Source: Cylindrotheca closterium (Eukaryota; Bacillariophyta; Bacillariophyceae; Bacillariales; Bacillariaceae). Taken from it: DNA of 42,444 nt. Every line of letters begins with the position of its first letter. Position 1 is the first letter of the stretch. Both the position numbers and the translations under genes were made by a program. Below are positions 10,994-20,452 of this stretch, one piece after another. The notes beneath the pieces are model-generated. The model worked only from the letters and a program-made list of their open reading frames with translations, ran no database searches and had not been told where the DNA came from. Location of the stretch: the NCBI GenBank assembly GCA_933822405.4, contig CAKOGP040000724.1, positions 1 to 42,444 of the forward strand, given 5' to 3'.

Positions 10994-12447
10994 TGTCTTA
11001 TTTACGACAATTGAAACTATCGGATTGCATATGCTGATAAAAATACGTCATTGTCATGCTGTTTGATGAAGCTAAGGTATCAACTAAAACCTGAAGAAAT
11101 TCAAAACAAGTTCAAATTTTCCTGGGTTGGACCAAAGATTTGTGACAAGTTGTTGTGCTGATGTAGTCCCTTTATAGTCAAAGTTGTTGTCGGAGAAACA
11201 TTGAGACGAAGACGTAGCGCGCCAGCCCTCCAGCTCCATGTTTCTCCAAAACCGTAGTGTGTGGAAGTCATTGCCGACAAATGCGGATTTTTAGAAGCCT
11301 CTGTTAATTTTATGAGGCTTGAGACATATCTTTGGAAGAAGATTTTGGAGATGAAGTTGTGTGTGAAACACCCAAACAATATCAACTTGATGTCGTCAAA
11401 GTCATGATTACGAAGCCAGACAGTGTGGTCGCACTGATCCGTCCCACTTACGAATACATTTCAAGCAGATTCTTCAAGAAGATCCAAGATGAAAAACTGC
11501 TACTTTTGATGACACAACACTAGAAGATATTGAAAGGATGTGTCTGACGGTTAAATGGTAGATCGATAGAATAAAATGTAATGGAGACTCACTTGGATAT
11601 GTGACATTGGGTTCTAAACTTTAGTTTGATGCCTCCACGCGATTTGTGTTTGGCGAGTAAGAATATTTTTTTGAAACAGTGGTGAAACCGGACGACGCAA
11701 AGGCCATGTCAATTATATATATCAACGTACGCGTAATAAAGGGGTATGTTCCGCGCCGGGGTTTCCCCTGGTAGGAAGTGAGAACCATACAATGTAGTCT
11801 TTGATCAGATCTTATTATTATCGCGGTATTAGTTTTGTAAGATGTTTTGTAGAATAGTTGGCTGACGTCCGCATATAGTTTTTTAATAAGCTGTACTTTT
11901 CACCATTTCTCCATACATTTATCTTTCAACTTGCAATGACACTTGAAAAAGTCAAACGTACGCATGACAGACGGACATCCAACCCAACAGTTTTCATACG
12001 AGCAAAAGGCAAGCTATATTGCGCCGGCATGTCACTTTGTGTCAATGTCAGATTTCCCTAGCGCATAACCGTAGTGACAGTGCGAACTCTAGATCCTTGT
12101 CTATAGGCTCGTTTCATCTGAAACAGTAGGTATGACCTTTTTAGGAAGAAATTGCCCAAAATTCCCCATGGTCTGCCCTTTTTGCGGCATGCCTTGTCTT
12201 TCCCAAAAGTCCCTTGTCCTTTTTTTCACAAGGAGCCCCCTTTTTTTGACACTCCTTTGGGGCAAATGACACACAAGAGTCATTATGACAACCATGAGAC
12301 ATTGGTTGTCAGGTCCTATTCTTCCAAAAGGTCATTGTTGTCCTGCACATCCCAACATGATGTCCTTTTTTCACAATCCATGGACAAAAAGGCTATTGAT
12401 CAGCATTTTATCACTCCCCGCACTCCTTCTTATGGCACTTTTTTGTC
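10994..12447. other. no gene supported
   Basis: ORFs here (for example 11101-11385 on -, 11332-11523 on + and 12152-12619 on +) have no recognisable domain and random-looking composition. A near-palindrome GTTTCATCTGAAAC lies near 12113. The sequence gtcctttttttcacaa near 12216 recurs almost exactly near 12362. Confidence 0.4.
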
Positions 12448-13275
12448 ATGGCAAGCCATGATACTGAACCACAAAGCAAGAGGCCCAAATACGGAGATGT
12501 TCCACTACAGAGTCTATGCTGTAAAAGAAACTTCAAGGGGCAATATAGCAACAAACAAGGGAAGCTTACTTCATCAGGTCTTTCACAACATCTTAGGTCA
12601 ACCGCAAAACCAGGTTTGAAGAAGGACCCCTGCTTTGTCCGGGCTTATAGAAATGAAGTCTGCAATTCTGTTGATGAGATTGACTTTAAAGACTCCCGTG
12701 TGTTCCAAGCTAATCACCATGCCAATCCCCTTCCAGTTAGGGATTCTGTAAGCAATATCACTAGCCCTACTGATATTATGCCAGGCTTTGAACCTGACGG
12801 TGGATCAGAAGAAGACACTGCTGCCATGGAAGAAGAAAAGAACGAGACAGAAAAGAAGAAGGGGTCATTTGGAATGCTTCGGGAAGCCACTCTGTTGGCT
12901 GATTTTCAGTAGTTTGTTTCAAAGACTCTTTTTGCCCATTATTCTGCTCCAGAAAGCAAGCTTAGCAACCAACAAATCAACAGCCAGACATGCCCATCTA
13001 AACTTCCACCTCAAGTATCTCAGGAAGGGCTGAGGAATTACATCCACTCCCGTCTCAACGACAATTTGAATCCTAGTTTTCAAACAGAAGACGATGGAGA
13101 ATCTGTCAACTTTGAGTATGATGATGACCATGAGGAGGAGGAATCTGCAGAACTTTCCATAGAGTCAGAAGCAAGGAACAATCCGAATGGGTCCTTTGTA
13201 ATGGATCTTGATGTAGGATCCCAGTATGGGGCTAACTACCTTCCTAATGATATTACATTGCCAACTTTTAATTGA
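12448..13275 (+). pseudogene. transposase N-terminal region, one stop
   Basis: The start MASHDTEPQSKRPKYGD is clean. Next comes LCCKRNFKG.. with GLSQHLRST and a later Cys, resembling a degenerate zinc-finger used for end binding. A single TAG at 12910-12912 interrupts, and the same frame then continues (FVSKTLFAHYSAPESK, GLRNYIHSRLND) into an acidic linker (EYDDDHEEEESAELS). The frame is lost near 13260 after PNDITLPTFN. Confidence 0.5.
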
Positions 13276-14164
13276 AGTTGATGATCCACATGCCCCCCAA
13301 CCACCTCTTCACAACATCCCCAGTCCTGATTCTTCCAACTACCTATTGGACCGACTGAAACAAGAAGAGTACAACCGGGAATTCATGCCACCATCTATCA
13401 GCACCCAAATGGAAGCTGACCTTCACCTCCTTTGTCTCGCAAGGAAACACGGATGGTCAGCCTCCTCTGTTTCTGACATGCAAGCATGGGCCCACAAAGG
13501 GACCAAGAAAGAGCCTACCCCCAAGTGCAGTCGAAACTGAGTAAACAATTCAGACCGAGTGGTTGGGCCGGACACATGATTGACTGGCAATTGGCCTACT
13601 AGTCTCTTTATCCGCCCCTTCTTGGATTGTGTATATGAGCTTCTGACAAACCAAGATGTGACGGGTCCCAACGGTGAGAATATCTCCTTGCCCCATCCAA
13701 CCAACCCCTTCAAGTTCAAACTAGATCCCCAAGACGAACCCGATTTTGTCAGTGAAATGCATCATGGCACCTGGTGGCGTGACACCATGGAAATGAAGTG
13801 TGATGAGGGCAAAAGGGAAATGCTGGTGCCCATCATACTGTATGGGGATGAAATCACCACGGACAAGCAAGGAAAGCTAACAGCCTGTCCCTTCAACTTG
13901 ACACTTGGAATATTGGACACTGACACCCGAAATAAAGAGCAAGCCCATACCACATTCTTCTACTACCCCGATCCTACTGTGGAGCTTGCTCATCATAAGA
14001 AAAAAGCAACCGCACATGACAAAATGGTAAACCTTCAGAACAGCCTTGCAGTGGCACTGGCCGACATCACTAAATGGACCAACAGTGACCAAGGACTATG
14101 TTGGAAGCTCAAGTGCAATGGAGAAGAATTCCAGGTCAACATGAATCCCTTGAAGGCCTCATAG
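13262..14164 (+). pseudogene. transposase central region with first catalytic Asp
   Basis: In the next frame the reading EVDDPHAPQPPLHNIPS continues to a TGA at 13538-13540 and another at 13577-13579. It is open again through LLTNQDVTGPNGENISLPHP and MHHGTWWRDTMEMKCDEG. The sequence VPIILYGDEITTDKQGKL carries the probable first catalytic Asp, followed by ACPFNLTLGILDTDTRNKEQ. The reading stops after FQVNMNPLKAS, where relatives continue into the second-Asp segment, so the core appears deleted near 14150. Confidence 0.55.
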
Positions 14165-14905
14165 GCAAAGCTGGTAACAAACCCAATGCTGGAGAAGAAG
14201 AGCAGGGTGCTGACACAGATGATGCTGATCCCTCTCTTGCAGCTAAGGCCGAATTTAAAAGGTGGGTGAAGAAAACCTTGGAAAGTCTGGACATCATTGG
14301 CCATCAATATGGGGCCTGTCTTGGAAGGCAATCGGATCGCAAGAAGCCCAGGACCAAATTCAATAACTCATTGTTTGACAAGACCAAGAAATGTGGACAC
14401 GAGCAGGCTGGTGTTTGTTTGTGCTTGTACCTTGCTATGATATCTGACCGGGGCCGATTTATCATGCTCCTGGAGCGTACCATGTATCCCACTTTTTACA
14501 AGGATCAGGTGGGTGCCTTTGAGTTAGTCTTGACAATGGAGCAATGGCTGAAGAAGAAAAAGTACCCGGCAAGGCATGCCCTTAACCCAGAAGGACTGGG
14601 GAAGGTCTTTGACTATTACACTGATTGGATAAGGGAGACTACCTTTCGAAAAGGCATGGGGGCTCTCTTGATCAAGAATCATCTGATGCTTCACGTCCCC
14701 CTCTACATGTTGCACTGGGGGCCTCCTCGTGGATGGGATTCTGGTCCCAGTGAACGGGCTCACAAGACTGAGCAGAAGCAACCAGCACAAAGAACCCAAA
14801 GACGGCAGCACAGCTTTGTCAAACAATTGACTGCAAGGTACAGCAAAATGAGACTGATAGCCCTTGCAGCTCGTTTCTTCATGAGGAGCCCCCAGAGAAT
14901 GAATC
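14150..14905 (+). pseudogene. transposase C-terminal region, part 1
   Basis: After the deletion point the reading is in another frame: GKAGNKPNAGEEEQGADTDD, then a helical region (KRWVKKTLESLDIIGHQYG) and CGHEQAGVCLCLYLAMISDRG. It ends with HWGPPRGWDSGPSERAHKTE and AQRTQRRQHSFVKQ, a signature segment near the end of the catalytic domain. The frame changes near 14900. Confidence 0.5.
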
Positions 14906-15659
14906 TAGATTGGAACCAAGAGCCATTGAAGGATGGAGGAGTTTCCCCTGGTGGTGCCAGGTTTTCTCTAGGGTTCAGCAAAACAGGCTTGATGGCAGCA
15001 AAACTGAAGGAAACTACCTTCAAGAAGTTATCAATCTTGTCTGTGAGAAGCTGTTGCCTCTTGCGGACAGTGACAAGATCGAGGGTTTCTCTGAGGTCAA
15101 GAAGACAATTGACTCTGAGCCAATTTGTTTCAGGGCCCACCCCAACTACAGATCCAAATCTCGGCAAGTCACTGACACTTGGCACGACTGGGCAAAGTTT
15201 GTTGTGCCACATCATGGGGATGCCCACATTCCCGGACAAATCCTAATGTTCATCAGGATGCCCTTCACAAATGATGAGGTGATCCACAATGGGATCCGGC
15301 TCCAATCCAAACAAGTGCATGCTGTTGTGAACCTTTTTGTGGATCAGCCACAGCCACCATTTCCCAACTTTGATACTCCAATTGTGAAATGGGGAAAGAC
15401 AGAGGACACCAACTTCTACATAATCCCATGCAACTGTCTAGTGGCCCCAGCAATTGTTGTGCCCAATCTACTAGAACAGCAGCCTCAAGGGAACGTTGCC
15501 AATGCCAATGCAAGGAGAACCTACAAGAAACGCAGATTCAAATTGATGCAAGAACCTGGAAATGAACCACTTGGAGATGGATATTTTGTTGTGGACAATC
15601 AAGAACAAATGGCCCAGAGGATGGAGGAATTGATAGACGACATAATGAAAAGGGAATAG
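14906..15659 (+). pseudogene. transposase C-terminal region, part 2
   Basis: The last 250 codons read LQEVINLVCEKLLPLADSD, ICFRAHPNYRSKSRQVTDTW and GQILMFIRMPFTND. A C-terminal tail follows (RRTYKKRRFKLMQEPGNEPLG) and a terminal acidic helix before a TAG at 15657. This part is intact, so the decay is concentrated upstream. It cannot be translated without the preceding frame. Confidence 0.45.
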
Positions 15660-15858
15660 GACACAGTATGCAGTATGATGAATAGGTTCAGCATGCACAA
15701 TATCTCCTACCTGTCCCACATCTAGAACAAAATGCGTTTATCTAATGTTGTTGCGGTTGTTATATCTTCTGGAAAATTCATTGACATCCATATACTGAGA
15801 TCCAGTGGTGTCCTTTTTGCTCACTTTGGTAGCAGGTGAGGCAGGGGAAGGCTCGTCT
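15660..15858. other. spacer with a short (CT)n run
   Basis: No gene is seen. A (CT)n run near 15891-15906 lies just inside the end of the neighbouring - strand gene. Confidence 0.4.
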
Positions 15859-16244
15859 TCAGGTCTTGTCCTCTTGGTGGGGCTTCTGATCTCTCTCTCT
15901 CTCTTTCTTAAATCGTTCTAGCTCATCATGGGCATCTTTTAGATAGGAAGGAAGCATGTTATTTTTTTGCAGTTGATAGTCATTATCTTTCAGCCATTTC
16001 CACTTCCCCTTGTATGACATGCCATATAAAGCCGAATCGTTCTCATCATCATAGAACTCTTCTTGTAGCCAGTCATCAATATCTTTGAGAACGTTCCATT
16101 GATTGTCCTTGGAACCGCAGATTTTCTGACAAATCTGTCCCTCTCCATTCAAGTCATACAGGGACCAAGAGCTGTTTGGATATACCTCCGGAAAGTGGGA
16201 GGGAAACAAATTTGGAGGATTTTCTCGATATTGTTTCCTTCCAA
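15859..16244 (-). pseudogene. C-terminal half of a gene split by the gag-only array
   Basis: The - strand reading is open from the array edge: GRKQYRENPPNLFPSHF, YPNSSWSLYDLNGEGQ, DIDDWLQEEFYDDEND, YKGKWKWLKDNDYQLQ, and a charged tail before a stop at 15859-15861. No ATG is needed because the N-terminal part lies beyond the array, at 22059 onwards. Joining the two flanks with one copy of the 4-bp duplication keeps the frame (..EQRSSF then GRKQYREN). No known family was recognised. The tail is Lys/Glu-rich. Confidence 0.6.
16241..16244. repeat. target-site duplication, left copy (ccaa)
   Basis: ccaa precedes the TG of the first LTR and recurs at 22059-22062, directly after the CA of the last LTR. 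Confidence 0.65.
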
Positions 16245-16510
16245 TGAATTGAATACGTGTGTAAGGTGAAGATGGTAACAGTCACTATCGTATGACGTTG
16301 TTGTTGTGAATCGTTGTCGGATTCCTTTTTACTGTGTTGTGGATAATTGCATGTTTATCCAAACGGATCGTGAACGTGTTCGCGTGTCAAACTCGTTCCT
16401 CGCCAATATATACATTACTTATTGGCCGTGCATGACAGAGAACAAGCTGGACATCTGCTTGTGTCTCTGACTCATCATGCGACATCTACGGCATGCCTGA
16501 CATCAAAACA
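16245..16510 (-). repeat. LTR 1 (outer, left)
   Basis: A 266-bp LTR, TG...CA on the + strand as well. By eye it differs from LTR 2/3 at 11 positions and from LTR 4 at 5. It is one of the two old outer copies. On the - strand it carries TGAGTCA, CCAAT and TATATA. Confidence 0.85.
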
Positions 16511-16523
16511 CTCCTCTCAAGTT
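16511..16523 (-). other. polypurine tract, unit 1
   Basis: On the - strand AACTTGAGAGGAG sits directly before TGTTTTGATG, the LTR start. This fixes the element on the - strand. Identical tracts lie at 18360-18372 and 20209-20221. Confidence 0.75.
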
Positions 16524-16754
16524 GTTCGCATTACCTTGAAGGCGGACGACTTGCATTGCTTAATCCATTTTGGATATCAACAAACGACGGGGTAGAGCAG
16601 GTGTTATTCAGCCACTGACATGTAACAAATGGTAGTACCATCTCTTCTGGTAGGTTCGATATGGGGCATTCTACTCCTCGTCCAGTATAAAAAGAAAAAT
16701 GGGGGGACTTCCGTCGATCAATCCACTCAAGAATGCAAAATGTCACAGTGCCGC

Positions 16755-18065
16755 TCAGTCTTTGACATTGACTTTCACGTTAGCCGACACTTTGGCATAG
16801 CTTATCTTCCCTTTCTTGGGGGATCCCTTTCCACTCTGCTTCTTGCTATCTCTTAGCAGGATGCCTGCGGCTTGGGCTGCTTTGCCAGCTGGAGTCAGTC
16901 GCCACTCCGCAAGTTCCTTTCTCTCGTCGTTTCCAAGTTTCTGGTACTCTGGTAGGGTGTGGAAGCGAAGATGGAGGCCGGTACGCTGGCCTTTACCTCC
17001 TCCAACTCCCACAGATGCAATGTCAACATCACCAGTGTCAACCTCAAGAGCAGAAATTTCTGCACTCTGGCGCTTGCCTCCTAGGTTTCGCTTGGCAACC
17101 GGGCAATGAGGCTGAATATGGGCCGAAGCCAATTCAAAATCAGCAATCATTACGTTGCTAGCTTGGACCATTGCAATTGCCGCATTCAATCGAGCATCAC
17201 TGGAAAGAATTCCATCAAGTAGTTGTTTGACACGCGTCTGTTGGTTAGGCAACTGGTATGCAACATGTTCTGACGCAGAAACGAGGTGTTGGTATGCATT
17301 GCGGTGCACAGCAATGTATGCCTCGACTGTCAGGTTACCAGCTCCTTTCCACTTGGCGTTGCGCATCATGTTATCATACTTAGTGATCTCTGATAGCCAC
17401 TTGTCATCACCGAGGTAGGTTTTGATAAGGGCAAAGTAGGCTTTTCGGCCTTGTCCCTTATCGTCCGTTTTGAAGGATGGGTGCGAGTGACTTGCTCTAA
17501 GTTGTCGCTCATCCCAAAGAGAGCCATAGACTTCAGAAAAAGCTTTGTTCTCTTCCAATGGAGGTGCAGGGTCGACTGGCACTTCCTCCGGGCGAATCAC
17601 ATAATACAGGGTGATTCCGAATCTTGCTGACTTTGTAGTCTGCATTGCAATCACAAACGCAGAGACCCATTTCATTGGTGGAAGGGCTCGGCTAATTGTG
17701 GGAACTGGCGGTTCAGGCCTTCCTTCAAGGGAAACAATGGTCTTCCAGTCCTCGGCAAAATGTTTCAATGTGTTTTCATAATGCATCATTGCGGCAGTGA
17801 TTTCGCGACCAACAAGCTTGTAGTTGCGAGATGCTTCAAATGCAATCACAAGGCGTTTGAACGAATCTTGACCAAAATGAGGGATGTTTTGAATGTAGCT
17901 GATTCGCTTCCTCATGGCCGATAAGTCATCCTTGGTGTAGTTGGCAAAACTCTCGAATGTTGTCAAGCCATCAAGTTCCAGTTGGTCCCGTATATCCTGC
18001 ACGATGCGCATCTGGACCTCTTGCTCCCAGAAAGCAGTCATCGCTGCTGGATCGATTTGCACCAT
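16755..18065 (-). CDS. gag: Gag of the gag-only element, unit 1
   Basis: A 436-codon ORF starts at ATG 18065, 29 bp after the LTR edge and primer-site region, and ends in TGA at 16755. The protein is copia-type Gag: an N-terminal helical part (MVQIDPAAMTAFWEQEV), ALPPMKWVSAFVIAMQTT, then GQGRKAYFALIKTYLGDD, TVEAYIAVHRNAYQHL and LPNQQTRVKQLLDGI. These match the Gag core of diatom copia elements. The end is LRFHTLPEYQKLGNDERKEL and a lysine-rich tail (KKQSGKGSPKKGK) in place of a zinc knuckle. Gag should form the particle that packages the RNA. No Pol is encoded. The ORF is intact, which suggests recent activity or selection. Confidence 0.85.
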   Translation of the reverse strand: MVQIDPAAMTAFWEQEVQMRIVQDIRDQLELDGLTTFESFANYTKDDLSAMRKRISYIQNIPHFGQDSFKRLVIAFEASRNYKLVGREITAAMMHYENTLKHFAEDWKTIVSLEGRPEPPVPTISRALPPMKWVSAFVIAMQTTKSARFGITLYYVIRPEEVPVDPAPPLEENKAFSEVYGSLWDERQLRASHSHPSFKTDDKGQGRKAYFALIKTYLGDDKWLSEITKYDNMMRNAKWKGAGNLTVEAYIAVHRNAYQHLVSASEHVAYQLPNQQTRVKQLLDGILSSDARLNAAIAMVQASNVMIADFELASAHIQPHCPVAKRNLGGKRQSAEISALEVDTGDVDIASVGVGGGKGQRTGLHLRFHTLPEYQKLGNDERKELAEWRLTPAGKAAQAAGILLRDSKKQSGKGSPKKGKISYAKVSANVKVNVKD

Positions 18066-18077
18066 AGTTGTAGCTTA

Positions 18078-18093
18078 TTTGGGTCTGATAAAC
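18078..18093 (-). other. possible primer binding site, unit 1
   Basis: Next to the LTR the - strand reads GTTTATCAGACCC. It shares TATCAGA with the TGGTATCAGAGC site used for initiator tRNA-Met, but the match is partial. Equivalent sites lie next to LTR 3 and LTR 4. The last reads TATCAGTACCC. Confidence 0.3.
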
Positions 18094-18359
18094 TGAATTG
18101 AATACGTGTGTAAGGTGAAGATGGTAACAGTCACTATCGTATTACGTTGTTGTTGCGAATCGTTGTCGGATTCCTTTTAATTGTGATGTGGATAATTGCA
18201 TGTTTATCCAAACGGATCGTGAACATGTTCGCGTGTCGAACCCGTTCCTCGCCAATATATACATTACTTATTGGCCGTGCATGATAGAGAACAAGCTGGA
18301 CATCTGCTTGTTTCTCTGACTCATCATGCGACATCTACGACATGCCTGACATCAAAACA
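18094..18359 (-). repeat. LTR 2 (inner)
   Basis: 266 bp, identical by eye to LTR 3. It serves as 3' LTR for unit 2 and as 5' LTR for unit 1. Confidence 0.88.
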
Positions 18360-18603
18360 CTCCTCTCAAGTTGTTCGCATTACCTTGAAGGCGGACGACT
18401 TGCATTGCTTAATCCATTTTGGATATCAACAAACGACGGGGTAGAGCAGGTGTTATTCAGCCACTGACATGTAACAAATGGTAGTACCATCTCTTCTGGT
18501 AGGTTCGATATGGGGCATTCTACTCCTCGTCCAGTATAAAAAGAAAAATGGGGGGACTTCCGTCGATCAATCCACTCAAGAATGCAAAATGTCACAGTGC
18601 CGC

Positions 18604-19914
18604 TCAGTCTTTGACATTGACTTTCACGTTAGCCGACACTTTGGCATAGCTTATCTTCCCTTTCTTGGGGGATCCCTTTCCACTCTGCTTCTTGCTATCT
18701 CTTAGCAGGATGCCTGCGGCTTGGGCTGCTTTGCCAGCTGGAGTCAGTCGCCACTCCGCAAGTTCCTTTCTCTCGTCGTTTCCAAGTTTCTGGTACTCTG
18801 GTAGGGTGTGGAAGCGAAGATGGAGGCCGGTACGCTGGCCTTTACCTCCTCCAACTCCCACAGATGCAATGTCAACATCACCAGTGTCAACCTCAAGAGC
18901 AGAAATTTCTGCACTCTGGCGCTTGCCTCCTAGGTTTCGCTTGGCAACCGGGCAATGAGGCTGAATATGGGCCGAAGCCAATTCAAAATCAGCAATCATT
19001 ACGTTGCTAGCTTGGACCATTGCAATTGCCGCATTCAATCGAGCATCACTGGAAAGAATTCCATCAAGTAGTTGTTTGACACGCGTCTGTTGGTTAGGCA
19101 ACTGGTATGCAACATGTTCTGACGCAGAAACGAGGTGTTGGTATGCATTGCGGTGCACAGCAATGTATGCCTCGACTGTCAGGTTACCAGCTCCTTTCCA
19201 CTTGGCGTTGCGCATCATGTTATCATACTTAGTGATCTCTGATAGCCACTTGTCATCACCGAGGTAGGTTTTGATAAGGGCAAAGTAGGCTTTTCGGCCT
19301 TGTCCCTTATCGTCCGTTTTGAAGGATGGGTGCGAGTGACTTGCTCTAAGTTGTCGCTCATCCCAAAGAGAGCCATAGACTTCAGAAAAAGCTTTGTTCT
19401 CTTCCAATGGAGGTGCAGGGTCGACTGGCACTTCCTCCGGGCGAATCACATAATACAGGGTGATTCCGAATCTTGCTGACTTTGTAGTCTGCATTGCAAT
19501 CACAAACGCAGAGACCCATTTCATTGGTGGAAGGGCTCGGCTAATTGTGGGAACTGGCGGTTCAGGCCTTCCTTCAAGGGAAACAATGGTCTTCCAGTCC
19601 TCGGCAAAATGTTTCAATGTGTTTTCATAATGCATCATTGCGGCAGTGATTTCGCGACCAACAAGCTTGTAGTTGCGAGATGCTTCAAATGCAATCACAA
19701 GGCGTTTGAACGAATCTTGACCAAAATGAGGGATGTTTTGAATGTAGCTGATTCGCTTCCTCATGGCCGATAAGTCATCCTTGGTGTAGTTGGCAAAACT
19801 CTCGAATGTTGTCAAGCCATCAAGTTCCAGTTGGTCCCGTATATCCTGCACGATGCGCATCTGGACCTCTTGCTCCCAGAAAGCAGTCATCGCTGCTGGA
19901 TCGATTTGCACCAT
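18604..19914 (-). CDS. gag: Gag of the gag-only element, unit 2
   Basis: This 436-codon ORF encodes the same protein as unit 1, with no amino-acid difference. It lies exactly 1849 bp to the right. Start ATG is at 19914 and stop TGA at 18604. Being identical, it reflects a recent copying event and is not an independent old insertion. The domain reading is as for unit 1: copia-type Gag core with GQGRKAYFALIKTYLGDD and a lysine-rich tail, no zinc knuckle and no Pol. Confidence 0.85.
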   Translation of the reverse strand: MVQIDPAAMTAFWEQEVQMRIVQDIRDQLELDGLTTFESFANYTKDDLSAMRKRISYIQNIPHFGQDSFKRLVIAFEASRNYKLVGREITAAMMHYENTLKHFAEDWKTIVSLEGRPEPPVPTISRALPPMKWVSAFVIAMQTTKSARFGITLYYVIRPEEVPVDPAPPLEENKAFSEVYGSLWDERQLRASHSHPSFKTDDKGQGRKAYFALIKTYLGDDKWLSEITKYDNMMRNAKWKGAGNLTVEAYIAVHRNAYQHLVSASEHVAYQLPNQQTRVKQLLDGILSSDARLNAAIAMVQASNVMIADFELASAHIQPHCPVAKRNLGGKRQSAEISALEVDTGDVDIASVGVGGGKGQRTGLHLRFHTLPEYQKLGNDERKELAEWRLTPAGKAAQAAGILLRDSKKQSGKGSPKKGKISYAKVSANVKVNVKD

Positions 19915-19942
19915 AGTTGTAGCTTATTTGGGTCTGATAAAC

Positions 19943-20208
19943 TGAATTGAATACGTGTGTAAGGTGAAGATGGTAACAGTCACTATCGTATTACGTTGTT
20001 GTTGCGAATCGTTGTCGGATTCCTTTTAATTGTGATGTGGATAATTGCATGTTTATCCAAACGGATCGTGAACATGTTCGCGTGTCGAACCCGTTCCTCG
20101 CCAATATATACATTACTTATTGGCCGTGCATGATAGAGAACAAGCTGGACATCTGCTTGTTTCTCTGACTCATCATGCGACATCTACGACATGCCTGACA
20201 TCAAAACA
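19943..20208 (-). repeat. LTR 3 (inner)
   Basis: 266 bp, no difference from LTR 2 by eye. It lies between internal regions 2 and 3. Confidence 0.88.
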
Positions 20209-20452
20209 CTCCTCTCAAGTTGTTCGCATTACCTTGAAGGCGGACGACTTGCATTGCTTAATCCATTTTGGATATCAACAAACGACGGGGTAGAGCAGGT
20301 GTTATTCAGCCACTGACATGTAACAAATGGTAGTACCATCTCTTCTGGTAGGTTCGATATGGGGCATTCTACTCCTCGTCCAGTATAAAAAGAAAAATGG
20401 GGGGACTTCCGTCGATCAATCCACTCAAGAATGCAAAATGTCACAGTGCCGC

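Larger units (their letters stand above)
12448..15659 (+). mobile_element. DDE transposase gene relic, probably Plavaka-like
   Basis: Five reading-frame segments on the + strand join into one protein plan: a Cys/His N-terminus, acidic linker, first catalytic Asp domain, and C-terminal region. The pieces lie in order and nearly abut. No terminal inverted repeats were found by eye within about 200 bp on either side. The family call rests on the pattern of GDEITTDKQGKLTACPFNLTLG and on the C-terminal GWDSGPSERAHKTE and AQRTQRR segments, which recall Plavaka-type transposases and related diatom proteins. Confidence 0.55.

Noticed and set aside
12101..12619. ORF 12152-12619 (+) as the transposase start
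   Set aside because: The reading at 12448 in another frame continues into the transposase; the earlier ORF is Pro/Phe/His-rich from poly-T runs and stops without a domain.
16629..16856. Repeated + strand ORFs opposite gag (75, 97 and 87 codons) in each unit
   Set aside because: They are antisense shadows of Gag and of the 3' untranslated part, repeated only because the unit is repeated.
18134..18334. 66-codon ORF in each LTR (MSHDESEKQADVQL) on the - strand
   Set aside because: It lies wholly inside the LTR and overlaps its promoter elements. Its protein differs between copies without pattern.
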